A DNA stretch of 7,024 bases from NCBI GenBank assembly GCA_020434085.1, contig JAGRBM010000596.1, positions 1 to 7,024 of the forward strand, read 5' to 3'. Position numbers and translations under genes: made by a program. Shown piece by piece: positions 1-5,450 of this stretch; positions within the stretch are counted from its first letter, which is position 1; each line of letters begins with the position of its first letter. This DNA comes from Chrysiogenia bacterium. GTDB taxonomy: Bacteria; JAGRBM01. The notes beneath the pieces are model-generated. The model did not search any database. It was not told where the DNA came from and saw only the letters and a program-made list of their open reading frames with translations.

Positions 1-341
1 AGCGTGAAGTTGATGGCCTCAAGATCCAGATTGGGTTTGAGGCGATAAACGAGCTCTTCGTCGAGCACGAAGTTCTCGGTGTCGAGCACCTGCGCAGCGC
101 CGAGCTTCCAGGTCTGCTCGAATCCCTGAACCTGCTCGTCCATGAATTTCCGCATCCGGGCGGCGTCGCCCGGGGGCAGGTGCTCGAAGAGCCGGGTGTG
201 GTAGTAACGCTCGTCGCCGTCGTCGATCAGACGGGCGAGGCCCTCCAGCGCAAGGAGCACCGCAAGCGCCGCCAGCGCCAGCGTGAGCGCGCGGCCCGTC
301 TTGCTTCGCAGCAGGCGCGGGGGCTGGGATTCTTCGGGCAT
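1..341 (-). CDS. Membrane-anchored protein, N-terminal fragment (possible SGNH/GDSL-type hydrolase)
   Basis: This open frame runs off the left edge; about 113 residues are visible, beginning MPEESQPPRLLRSK. A basic segment (R9, R12, K14, R17) precedes a hydrophobic stretch at about residues 18-32, rich in Leu and Ala, which reads as one N-terminal membrane anchor with the rest outside the cytoplasm. Further on comes a charged region and then LDEELVYRLKPNLDLEAINF. A '(D)EEL-x-x-RLKPN' segment after a single anchor is familiar to me from membrane-tethered SGNH/GDSL hydrolases, but the catalytic blocks would lie outside the window, so the family is inference. The start is limited by an in-frame TGA at 368-366, leaving the ATG at 341-339 as the only usual start codon. 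No Shine-Dalgarno sequence is visible before it. The gene is divergent from ybaB. It could equally be another class of single-pass envelope protein. Confidence 0.6.
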   Translation of the reverse strand, partial: MPEESQPPRLLRSKTGRALTLALAALAVLLALEGLARLIDDGDERYYHTRLFEHLPPGDAARMRKFMDEQVQGFEQTWKLGAAQVLDTENFVLDEELVYRLKPNLDLEAINFT

Positions 342-368
342 CGGGCGCAGTGTAGTCGAGCACGTTCA

Positions 369-498
369 CGAGCACGAGCACGCTCACGACGGCAACAACA
401 ATTCGAAGGGGTAGGGGCTCGCGGGCATTCTCGCAAGCCGGTGGGTGTCCAGGGTGCCCAGAATGTCGTCAACGTGATCGTGGACGTGCTCGTGCTCG
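369..498. repeat. Imperfect inverted repeat built of CACG hexamers
   Basis: The arms are 369-382 and 485-498, a perfect 14-base inverted match separated by 102 bases. Each arm lies in a tract of degenerate six-base units: AGCACG, TTCACG, AGCACG, AGCACG, CTCACG on the left, and CGTGAT, CGTGGA, CGTGCT, CGTGCT on the right. It may be a protein-binding array, a structural element or chance in GC-rich DNA; the sequence alone does not decide. Confidence 0.5.
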
Positions 499-506
499 AT
501 GCCCGG

Positions 507-536
507 TTGACCCCGGCGCCAAGGCGGCGCCATATT
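507..536 (+). promoter_or_regulatory. Candidate promoter for ybaB-recR
   Basis: TTGACC (507-512) matches five of six bases of the sigma-70 -35 consensus. CATATT (531-536) matches four of six of the -10 consensus, with an 18-base spacer. Transcription would begin near 543, leaving a short leader before the ATG at 561. This is inferred from consensus matching only. Confidence 0.4.
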
Positions 537-549
537 GCGCGCGTATGCG

Positions 550-555
550 AGGAGG
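550..555 (+). promoter_or_regulatory. Strong ribosome binding site fixing the ybaB start
   Basis: AGGAGG lies five bases before the ATG at 561. The open frame extends far upstream, so this site decides the start. Confidence 0.8.
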
Positions 556-560
556 CTCCC

Positions 561-926
561 ATGTCCGATGAGAGCGGCATTCCCGGAGGTCTGGGAAACC
601 TGTTCCAGCAGGCCCAGCAAATGGCCCAGCAACTCCAGGAAAAACAGAAAAAAGTTGAAGAAGAGCTCGCCGGGAGGACCGTCGAGGCGGCCTCGGGCGG
701 CGGAATGGTCACGGTGACCGTGACGCTCTCTGGGAAAGTCCGCAAGGTCCGCATCGACAAGACCGTTGTCGATCCCGAGGACGTCACCATGCTTGAAGAC
801 CTCGTGCAGGCGGCCTTGAATGCCGCGCTTCGCAAGGCCGAAGAAGCCGCCAATGAAGAGCGCTCCAAGCTCGGCGGCGGCCTGGGGCTTCCGGCAGGCC
901 TGAACCTGGGAGACCTGTTCAAGTAA
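561..926 (+). CDS. ybaB: YbaB/EbfC family nucleoid-associated protein
   Basis: A 121-residue protein of normal family length. YbaB/EbfC proteins are small dimeric DNA-binding proteins that coat the nucleoid. The sequence shows the family pattern: a glutamine- and lysine-rich helix at about residues 14-38 (QQAQQMAQQLQEKQKKVEEE), then a beta region with the GMVTVTVTLSGKVRKVRID core at about 48-66, the VDPEDVTMLEDLVQAALN helix, and a Gly/Leu-rich tail ending in DLFK. The reading frame continues upstream without a stop, but AGGAGG at 550-555 and the loss of family similarity before MSDESG place the start at 561. The stop overlaps the recR start by one base (TAATG), so the two are probably translationally coupled. 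This ybaB-recR pairing is very common in bacteria. dnaX, often found directly upstream, is absent here. Confidence 0.95.
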   Translation: MSDESGIPGGLGNLFQQAQQMAQQLQEKQKKVEEELAGRTVEAASGGGMVTVTVTLSGKVRKVRIDKTVVDPEDVTMLEDLVQAALNAALRKAEEAANEERSKLGGGLGLPAGLNLGDLFK

Positions 927-1528
927 TGCCCGCGCCCAAGGACCCCATCGAACGGCTCGTTGCCGAGCTCTCCAAGCTTCCGGGAATCGGCCGAAAGACC
1001 GCCACCCGGCTGGCCTTCCATATTCTCAAGGAAGACGCCGAGTATGCGGGCGCGCTCTCGCGGGCGCTGACCGAAGCCAAGGAGCGCGTGGGCTTTTGCG
1101 AAAAATGCTTCAACTACGCCGTCGACCCGCTGTGCACGGTGTGCAGCAGCGCCAAGCGCGATCCGGCCATCATCTGCGTGGTCGAGCAGGTGCCTGACCT
1201 CATGGCCCTTGAATCGGCCGGGGGCTTTCGCGGGCTCTATCACGTGCTCCACGGCGTCCTCTCACCGCTGGACTCTGTGGGCCCCGAAAAGCTCCGGATC
1301 GCCGAGCTCATGCGCCGCCTGGACTCCGGCGAAGTGCGTGAGGTCATCCTGGCCACGGGCACCGGGGTGGAGGGAGAGGCCACAGCCCTCTACCTGGCCG
1401 AGGAGATCCGCTCCCGTGACATCGCCGTCTCGCGCATTGCCTACGGGGTCCCCATCGGCGGGGAGCTCGAATACATCGACCGGGCCACACTGACCCGGGC
1501 GCTTGAAGGGCGCACCCGAATCGGCTAG
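926..1528 (+). CDS. recR: Recombination mediator protein RecR
   Basis: RecR works with RecF and RecO to load RecA on gapped DNA in recombinational repair. The 200-residue length is typical. Visible in order: a helix-hairpin-helix segment with LSKLPGIGRKTATRLAFH (15-32), a four-cysteine zinc motif (C58, C61, C70, C73), and a Toprim domain beginning at ICVVEQVPD (83-91), followed by YHVLHGVLSPLD (105-116) and GVEGEATALYLAE (147-159). The C-terminal part, RIAYGVPIGGELEYID, is also characteristic. One oddity is that the Toprim segment reads ATGTGVEGEATA, where Escherichia coli RecR has ATNPTVEGEATA. The start ATG shares one base with the ybaB stop; no separate ribosome binding site is needed if coupling occurs. 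A frame this complete, with all cysteines present, should be functional. Confidence 0.97.
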   Translation: MPAPKDPIERLVAELSKLPGIGRKTATRLAFHILKEDAEYAGALSRALTEAKERVGFCEKCFNYAVDPLCTVCSSAKRDPAIICVVEQVPDLMALESAGGFRGLYHVLHGVLSPLDSVGPEKLRIAELMRRLDSGEVREVILATGTGVEGEATALYLAEEIRSRDIAVSRIAYGVPIGGELEYIDRATLTRALEGRTRIG

Positions 1529-1574
1529 TGAACAGGGATTCAGGGTGCCGTCGCTGGTTCAGGGGGAGGACGGG

Positions 1575-1602
1575 TTGACCTGAAAGCCCGAATTGGTAAA
1601 GA
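1575..1602 (+). promoter_or_regulatory. Candidate extended -10 promoter for mglBA
   Basis: TTGACC (1575-1580) is a good -35 match. Sixteen bases later TAAAGA (1597-1602) lies behind a TG-n extension at 1594-1596, as in extended -10 promoters. The gap after recR is 136 bases, long enough for an independent mglBA promoter, and its A+T-rich part coincides with this site. Start of transcription would be near 1609. No terminator is seen between recR and this site, so read-through from recR is also possible. Confidence 0.4.
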
Positions 1603-1649
1603 TTTCCCCCATCTAGACCGAATTTGAAGCCGCTTGATTGTTCGCGGTT

Positions 1650-1656
1650 GGAGGAG
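1650..1656 (+). promoter_or_regulatory. Ribosome binding site fixing the mglB start
   Basis: GGAGGAG ends eight bases before the ATG at 1665. An in-frame TTG at 1638 would add nine residues, but this site would then lie inside the gene, so 1665 is preferred. Confidence 0.8.
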
Positions 1657-1664
1657 TTTTTTAC

Positions 1665-2150
1665 ATGGCCGGCCCAAGCTTCGTGATGTACGAAAGCGAG
1701 TTCCATGAGATCGCCGCCGTGATCGAGCGACTCTGCCAGGAGGCGAACTCCAAGGTCGTCTTCCTGGTCGATAAAAACGGTCAGCTCATCGCCAGTGCCG
1801 GTGAGACCGAAGACCTCGACACGACCTCCCTTGCCTCGCTGACGGCGGGCAACATTGCCGCCACCGGCGGCCTGGCCAAGCTGCTCGGGGAGAAGGAATT
1901 CTCCATCCTCTTCCATGAGGGCGAGCGCGACAACCTGCACATTACGATCATCGCCAGCCGGGTGATCCTTGTGGTGATCTTCGACGAGCGCAGCTCGCTG
2001 GGTCTGGTCCGTCTTCGCGTGAAGAAGGCGGGCGAGGAACTGGCGAAGATTTTCGAGCGCCTGGTGCAGAAAGCCGAAGCTGATGGCGGGGCCTCTTCGC
2101 CGTTTGCCGAGATTACCGACGACGACATCGACAACCTGTTCAGCGAATAA
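1665..2150 (+). CDS. mglB: MglB, roadblock/LC7 GTPase-activating protein
   Basis: A 161-residue roadblock/LC7-domain protein, closely similar to Myxococcus xanthus MglB as I recall it. MglB is a homodimer that stimulates GTP hydrolysis by MglA and marks the lagging cell pole. Landmarks: VMYESEFHEI near the start (7-16), KVVFLVDKNGQLIASAGET in the first beta hairpin, the DTTSLASLTAGNIAATGGLAKLLGE helix segment, ILVVIFDERSSLGLVRLRVKKA in the second half, and the acidic C-terminal tail ITDDDIDNLFSE. In the M. xanthus protein the C-terminal helix contacts MglA and promotes nucleotide exchange, and its sequence is kept here. The start at 1665 is chosen for GGAGGAG at 1650-1656. mglA follows after 49 bases on the same strand, so the two are almost certainly co-transcribed, in the same order as in M. 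xanthus. Confidence 0.95.
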   Translation: MAGPSFVMYESEFHEIAAVIERLCQEANSKVVFLVDKNGQLIASAGETEDLDTTSLASLTAGNIAATGGLAKLLGEKEFSILFHEGERDNLHITIIASRVILVVIFDERSSLGLVRLRVKKAGEELAKIFERLVQKAEADGGASSPFAEITDDDIDNLFSE

Positions 2151-2199
2151 GCCGGCAGGGTAGAAATCGACCCACGAGACTCAGTAGGGGTGGCTTAAC

Positions 2200-2787
2200 G
2201 TGTCTTTCATCAACTATTCGTCACGCGAGATCAACTGCAAGATCGTCTATTACGGACCGGGTCTGTGCGGGAAGACGACGAATCTCCAGTACATCTACAC
2301 AAAGACAAATCCCGAAGCCAAGGGCAAGATGATCTCGCTCGCCACCGAGACCGAGCGCACGCTGTTCTTCGACTTCCTGCCGCTCTCGCTGGGTGAGATT
2401 CGCGGCTTCAAAACCCGTTTTCACCTCTACACCGTTCCCGGTCAGGTCTTCTACGACGCCTCGCGCAAGCTCATCCTCAAGGGCGTGGACGGCGTGGTCT
2501 TTGTCGCCGACTCCCAGGTCGAGCGCATGGAAGCCAACATCGAGAGCGTCGAGAACCTCAAGACGAACCTGGCCGAGCAGGGCTACGACATTTCGAAGGT
2601 TCCCTACGTCATGCAGTGGAACAAGCGCGACCTGCCCAATGCCGCCCCCGTGGACGAGCTGCAGCGCCTTCTCAATCCGCTACAGGTTCCCAGCTACGAA
2701 GCCTGCGCCCAGAGTGGCGAGGGCGTCTTCGAGACCCTCAAGGCCGTCGCCAAGCTGGTCCTCCAGGAGCTCAAGAAGGGCAAGTAG
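2200..2787 (+). CDS. mglA: MglA, Ras-like small GTPase of cell polarity
   Basis: A 195-residue GTPase, the same length as M. xanthus MglA. In known systems GTP-bound MglA sits at the leading pole and recruits motility machinery, and MglB converts it to the GDP form. The nucleotide motifs are all visible: P-loop GPGLCGKTT (19-27) with K25 and T26, switch I around [10 protein letters not shown] (49-58) with the arginine R53, switch II TVPGQ (78-82) with Thr78 in place of the usual Asp of DxxG and with Q82, and the base-recognition motif NKRD (141-144). These intrinsic R53 and Q82 residues are the catalytic pair described for MglA. Translation starts at a GTG preceded by AGGGG at 2186-2190, nine bases away; no ATG near it is in frame. 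An intrinsic terminator follows at 2820-2845. Confidence 0.96.
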   Translation: MSFINYSSREINCKIVYYGPGLCGKTTNLQYIYTKTNPEAKGKMISLATETERTLFFDFLPLSLGEIRGFKTRFHLYTVPGQVFYDASRKLILKGVDGVVFVADSQVERMEANIESVENLKTNLAEQGYDISKVPYVMQWNKRDLPNAAPVDELQRLLNPLQVPSYEACAQSGEGVFETLKAVAKLVLQELKKGK

Positions 2788-2819
2788 GGCCCGAACATTG
2801 TCACGAAGAATTCGGGGGC

Positions 2820-2845
2820 GGGGCGACTCGCCCCTTTTTCTTTTT
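2820..2845 (+). terminator. Rho-independent terminator after mglA
   Basis: A perfect six-base stem, GGGGCG (2820-2825) with CGCCCC (2829-2834) and a three-base loop ACT, is followed at once by TTTTTCTTTTT (2835-2845). It sits 33 bases after the mglA stop and closes the mglBA unit. Confidence 0.9.
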
Positions 2846-2856
2846 GGGCCCCGGTG

Positions 2857-2869
2857 GGTAACAATTACC
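2857..2869. promoter_or_regulatory. Small palindrome just before the FrnE-like gene
   Basis: GGTAA-CAA-TTACC is a perfect five-base inverted repeat with a three-base centre, ending one base before the proposed GTG start at 2871. AACAAT (2860-2865) also resembles a -10 box, though no good -35 box lies upstream. It could be an operator, a weak hairpin or chance. Confidence 0.25.
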
Positions 2870-2870
2870 G

Positions 2871-3500
2871 GTGAAAATGAACCCGATTCCCGTCAAGCTC
2901 TATTCCGACTTCATTTGCCCGTACTGCTTTATCGGCGAGCGGGTGATTGAGCAGCTTTCTGCCAAATTTCCGATCGACATCGAGTGGACGGGCTACGAGA
3001 TTCACCCCGAGATTCCCTACGGCGGGATGAGCCTGCATAGCTTCGGCGGGGACTTCATGGACGGTCTGTGGCAGCGCATCGCGCCGCTGGCCGAGTCCTA
3101 CGGCGTGAAGATCGACCGGCCGAGCGTGGTGGCCAACACGCACCTGGCGCTCGAGGGGGCAGAGTTCGCCCGGGAAGCCGGCAAGGAAGCGCTGGCCAAG
3201 TACCGCCGCGGCGTCTTCGACGCCTACTTTCTCGAAGGAAAAGACATCGGCGACCACGCCGTGCTGACCGAGATCGCCGGGAAGGCGGGCCTGGAACGCG
3301 CGGCATTTTCCAAAGCCCTCGATGAGGGCACCTTCTTCGACAAGGTGCAGGACAACCGCGAAGAAGCCCTCGACAACCTCGTCACCGGGGTTCCGACGAC
3401 CGTGATTTTCGGGGCGCGCATCATCGGCGCTCAATCACCCCAGGTGTTTGAGCAGGCCTTCGAACGCGCCCTGGAGGGTAAGCTGGCCCCGGCCGAGTAG
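2871..3500 (+). CDS. DsbA-family thioredoxin-fold oxidoreductase (FrnE-like)
   Basis: A 209-residue protein of the DsbA-like thioredoxin fold, closest in pattern to the FrnE group (COG2761), whose members are proposed disulfide oxidoreductases or isomerases. The N-terminal strand and active site read VKLYSDFICPYCFIGE (8-23), with the CPYC redox pair C16 and C19. A helical insert follows (about 50-160), then TGVPTTVIFGARIIGAQSP (172-190), containing the cis-proline P175 and the GAQ segment typical of the family. There is no signal peptide, so it is probably cytoplasmic. The start is uncertain: GTG at 2871 or ATG at 2877 (two codons later). Neither has a Shine-Dalgarno sequence at good distance, since GGTGGG at 2853-2858 is 12 bases from the GTG. 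It is the first gene of a likely three-gene operon with phoH and the acetyltransferase. The substrate is unknown. Confidence 0.85.
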   Translation: MKMNPIPVKLYSDFICPYCFIGERVIEQLSAKFPIDIEWTGYEIHPEIPYGGMSLHSFGGDFMDGLWQRIAPLAESYGVKIDRPSVVANTHLALEGAEFAREAGKEALAKYRRGVFDAYFLEGKDIGDHAVLTEIAGKAGLERAAFSKALDEGTFFDKVQDNREEALDNLVTGVPTTVIFGARIIGAQSPQVFEQAFERALEGKLAPAE

Positions 3501-3511
3501 GCGGCGCCCCT

Positions 3512-3515
3512 GGAG
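3512..3515 (+). promoter_or_regulatory. Ribosome binding site supporting a TTG start for the PhoH-family gene
   Basis: GGAG lies eight bases before the TTG at 3524. This spacing, and the fact that the PIN domain's first strand begins right after the TTG, decide this unusual start. Confidence 0.6.
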
Positions 3516-3523
3516 ATCCTTCT

Positions 3524-4888
3524 TTGAAAAAGGCATTTGTTCTCGACTCCAACGTGCTTCTTCACGACCCCACGGCCATGTTCCACTTCGGGGACAACCA
3601 CGTGGTCATCCCCATCACCGTCATTGAGGAAATCGATCGCTTCAAAAAAGAGGTCTCGGACGTCGGGCGCTCCGCGCGCGAAGTATCGCGCCATCTCGAT
3701 GCCCTGCGTGAGCGGGGCAAGCTCTCCAGCGGCGTGGATCTCGACAGCGGGGGCAAGCTCTGGGTCGCCCTGGCACGCGAGGACTACGGCCTGAGCCTTC
3801 CCGAGGACCTGCCCCAGCACAAGGCCGACAACCGCATCCTCTCGGTGGCGCTGGCGCTGCGAGGCGGGACGCTGCTGGACAATCTCAAACCCGAAGAGAA
3901 ATCCCAGAAGGTCGTGTTCGTTACCAAGGACACGAACCTGCGCATCAAGGCCGACGCCCTGGGACTTGAGGTCATGGACTTTCTGACCGACCGCGTCGAC
4001 ATCGAAGAGCTCTATACCGGTTACCGCGAGCTCTTCGTCGACGCCTCGGTGGTCGATCGCATCTACCAGGACGGCGAGATTTCGCTGCTTCCCGATGAAG
4101 AGATCTACCCCAACGAGTGTCTGCTGCTGCGCGACAAGGAAGCGCCCACGCACACCGCGCTCGCGCGCTTTCGCGAGCAGGGAGCCATCAACTGCTACCT
4201 GATCCAGCAGCCGCGCGAATCGATCTGGGGGGTGCGCTCGCGCAACAAGGAACAGACCTTTGCGATGGACCTGCTCCTGGACGACAACATCCCGCTCGTC
4301 ACGCTCGTGGGAAAAGCCGGCACCGGCAAAACGATGCTCGCCCTGGCCGCCGGCTTGTTCAAAACCACCGATCAGCGCCGCTACCAGCGCCTGCTCGTCT
4401 CGCGCCCGATCTTTCCGCTGGGGCGTGATCTTGGATTCCTGCCCGGCGACATCGACGACAAGCTCAGCCCGTGGATGAAGCCCATCTTCGACAATCTCGA
4501 ATTTCTGCTCAGCACTTCGGGCGGGGAGGGCGGCGGCACCGGGCGCCATCATCGCAGCTACCAGGACCTCATCGACCTGGGAATGCTGGAACTCGAACCG
4601 CTCTCCTACATTCGCGGCCGAAGCATTCCCAACCAGTTCATGATCATCGACGAGGCACAGAACCTCTCCCCCCATGAGGTAAAGACAATTGTCACGCGCG
4701 CCGGGCACCAGACCAAGCTCGTCTTCACGGGCGATCCCTACCAGATCGACAACCCCTACGTGGACTCGGCCTCCAACGGTCTGTCCTGGCTCGTGGAGCG
4801 ATTCCGCGCCCAGAGCCTGGGCGGCCACGTCACCCTCTACAAGGGCGAGCGCAGCGAGCTGGCAGAGCTGGCGGCAAACATCCTCTAG
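3524..4888 (+). CDS. PIN-domain/PhoH-family ATPase fusion (PhoH2/YlaK type)
   Basis: A 454-residue two-domain protein. The N-terminal PIN nuclease domain (about 1-150) begins KKAFVLDSNVLLHDP and shows the expected acidic residues: D8, E35/E36, D102 in HKADNRI, and D136 in VTKDTNL. The C-terminal PhoH ATPase domain (about 240-454) has Walker A GKAGTGKT (263-270), Walker B IIDEAQN (374-380) and FTGDPYQID (401-409). This architecture is that of PhoH2/YlaK proteins, some of which have been reported to unwind and cut RNA; activity here is inferred. A Gly-rich insert (333-340, GGEGGGTG) lies between the Walker motifs. It starts at TTG 3524, 23 bases after the FrnE-like gene, and is followed by the acetyltransferase only three bases later. 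A very long open frame on the opposite strand is a composition artefact. Confidence 0.93.
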   Translation: MKKAFVLDSNVLLHDPTAMFHFGDNHVVIPITVIEEIDRFKKEVSDVGRSAREVSRHLDALRERGKLSSGVDLDSGGKLWVALAREDYGLSLPEDLPQHKADNRILSVALALRGGTLLDNLKPEEKSQKVVFVTKDTNLRIKADALGLEVMDFLTDRVDIEELYTGYRELFVDASVVDRIYQDGEISLLPDEEIYPNECLLLRDKEAPTHTALARFREQGAINCYLIQQPRESIWGVRSRNKEQTFAMDLLLDDNIPLVTLVGKAGTGKTMLALAAGLFKTTDQRRYQRLLVSRPIFPLGRDLGFLPGDIDDKLSPWMKPIFDNLEFLLSTSGGEGGGTGRHHRSYQDLIDLGMLELEPLSYIRGRSIPNQFMIIDEAQNLSPHEVKTIVTRAGHQTKLVFTGDPYQIDNPYVDSASNGLSWLVERFRAQSLGGHVTLYKGERSELAELAANIL

Positions 4889-4891
4889 CAA

Positions 4892-5293
4892 GTGGAACTT
4901 CTCGAAACACTCAGCGAGGCGCTGGCCGACCAGCTCCACGTCCTCTACCAGAACGAATGGTGGAGCGCCGGGCGCACCCGCGAGGAAACCGCGCGGGTGC
5001 TCGAAGGCTCGGATCTCACGCTTGGGCTGGTGCAGGAGGGGACTCTCGTGGGGTTCGCGCGCGTCCTCACCGACGGGGTCTTCAAGGCGCTCATCTTCGA
5101 CGTGATGGTCGCCCCCGAACAGCGCGGCTCGGATCTGGGCCGACGGCTCATCGACGAGATCATCAGCCACCCAAAACTCAGCGGCGTGAAACACTTCGAA
5201 CTCTACTGCCGGCCCCGCATGGTTCCCTTTTACGAAAAATGGGGCTTCACCAGCAATCTGGGCGAGATTCGCCTCATGCGCCGCGAGGCCTGA
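4892..5293 (+). CDS. GNAT family N-acetyltransferase
   Basis: A 133-residue single-domain GNAT protein. GNAT enzymes transfer the acetyl group of acetyl-CoA to an amine on a small molecule or protein. The fold can be followed: a first helix with LHVLYQNEWWSAGRT (15-29), strands around LTLGLVQEGTLVGFARVLTD (42-61), then motif A FDVMVAPEQRGSDLGRRLI (69-87), with the CoA-binding Q77-R78-G79-x-x-G83 loop, and VPFYEKWGF (111-119) near the end, which is the usual motif B segment. The substrate cannot be told. It starts at GTG, three bases after the phoH stop, with no clear ribosome binding site, which fits translational coupling. Other short readings of this DNA are shadows. The 'WW...GRT' N-terminus is typical of a subgroup often annotated only as GNAT. 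Confidence 0.9.
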   Translation: MELLETLSEALADQLHVLYQNEWWSAGRTREETARVLEGSDLTLGLVQEGTLVGFARVLTDGVFKALIFDVMVAPEQRGSDLGRRLIDEIISHPKLSGVKHFELYCRPRMVPFYEKWGFTSNLGEIRLMRREA

Positions 5294-5312
5294 GCGCCGC
5301 TCACTCCGCATT

Positions 5313-5342
5313 TTGCATCCGGCGTAATTTCCGGGTCACAAT
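5313..5342 (+). promoter_or_regulatory. Candidate promoter for the 85-residue gene and barrel gene
   Basis: TTGCAT (5313-5318) and CACAAT (5337-5342; four of six bases of the -10 consensus) are 18 bases apart. Transcription would begin near 5349, giving a leader of about 100 bases that contains the hairpin cluster. The -35 box is weak. The region also carries GGGTCACAATT (5333-5343), almost the same as GGGTAACAATT at 2856-2866 before the FrnE-like gene. Confidence 0.3.
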
Positions 5343-5383
5343 TGGCCATCCCCGGAACCTGCTGAATTGTCGCTGTGGTTGTT

Positions 5384-5434
5384 GAGAGAAACTCTCCGCC
5401 ACATGCCGGGGAGAATTCCCGGCGCCGCGCCGGG
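5384..5434 (+). promoter_or_regulatory. Hairpin cluster with mutually exclusive stems in the leader
   Basis: First, GAGAG (5384-5388) pairs with CTCTC (5392-5396) around AAA. Second, GCCGGGGA (5405-5412) pairs with TTCCCGGC (5416-5423), eight pairs including one G-U, with a GAA loop. Third, CCCGGCG (5418-5424) pairs with CGCCGGG (5428-5434), seven perfect pairs with loop CCG. The second and third stems share 5418-5423 and cannot form together. The third ends three bases before the probable ribosome binding site. This looks like a possible translation-controlling or attenuator leader, although GC-rich inverted repeats also arise by chance. Confidence 0.4.
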
Positions 5435-5437
5435 CAC

Positions 5438-5442
5438 AGAGG
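5438..5442 (+). promoter_or_regulatory. Ribosome binding site deciding the start at 5451
   Basis: AGAGG lies eight bases before ATG 5451. The frame is open upstream, with an ATG at 5403 and a TTG at 5367, but those lack a comparable site and would translate through the hairpin cluster. Confidence 0.55.
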
Positions 5443-5450
5443 CTTTTGCG

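Larger units (their letters stand above)
342..560. other. Divergent intergenic region with inverted CACG hexamer tracts
   Basis: This 219-base region separates the leftward membrane-protein gene from ybaB. The left part (359-388) holds five hexamers of the form NNCACG. The right part (473-496) holds four of the form CGTGNN. They form a perfect 14-base inverted repeat, CGAGCACGAGCACG at 369-382 against 485-498, and a further CACGA (385-389) can pair with TCGTG (478-482). A weaker stem, GGCTCGCG (416-423) with CGCAAGCC (432-439), lies between them with one mismatch. No convincing gene is seen: reading frames that cross the region have no start context and are not recognisable proteins. The rightmost 60 bases carry a candidate ybaB promoter. 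Confidence 0.55.

Noticed and set aside
19-387. A minus-strand frame of 122 residues overlapping the membrane-anchored protein.
   Set aside because: Its translation is Ala/Arg/Pro-rich noise, while the alternative frame starting at 341 has a proper membrane anchor and stays open to the edge.
180-560. An in-frame N-terminal extension of YbaB beginning upstream of 561.
   Set aside because: The extension is Arg-rich, overlaps the divergent gene, does not match the family, and AGGAGG at 550-555 marks the start at 561.
342-560. A possible SRP RNA or tRNA in the gap beside ybaB, as such genes often lie in dnaX-ybaB-recR neighbourhoods.
   Set aside because: No conserved SRP tetraloop segment (GGAAG with flanking AGCAGCC) and no tRNA T-arm or cloverleaf could be found.
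227-1252. A 341-residue minus-strand frame across ybaB and recR.
   Set aside because: It overlaps two certain genes and its translation is Arg/Ser/Cys-rich without any domain pattern.
2393-2950. A 185-residue plus-strand frame across mglA and its terminator.
   Set aside because: It is a Ser/Arg/Pro-rich shift of mglA and crosses a strong terminator.
3431-5311. A 626-residue open frame on the minus strand, opposite the PhoH-family and GNAT genes.
   Set aside because: It lies exactly antisense to two well-recognised genes, is rich in low-information His/Val/Gly/Glu content and matches no family I know; such frames arise from GC-rich codon bias.
5292-5314. GAGCGCCGCTC followed by TTTT after the GNAT gene as an intrinsic terminator.
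   Set aside because: The stem is only four to five bases, and the T-run is short and separated from it by eight bases.
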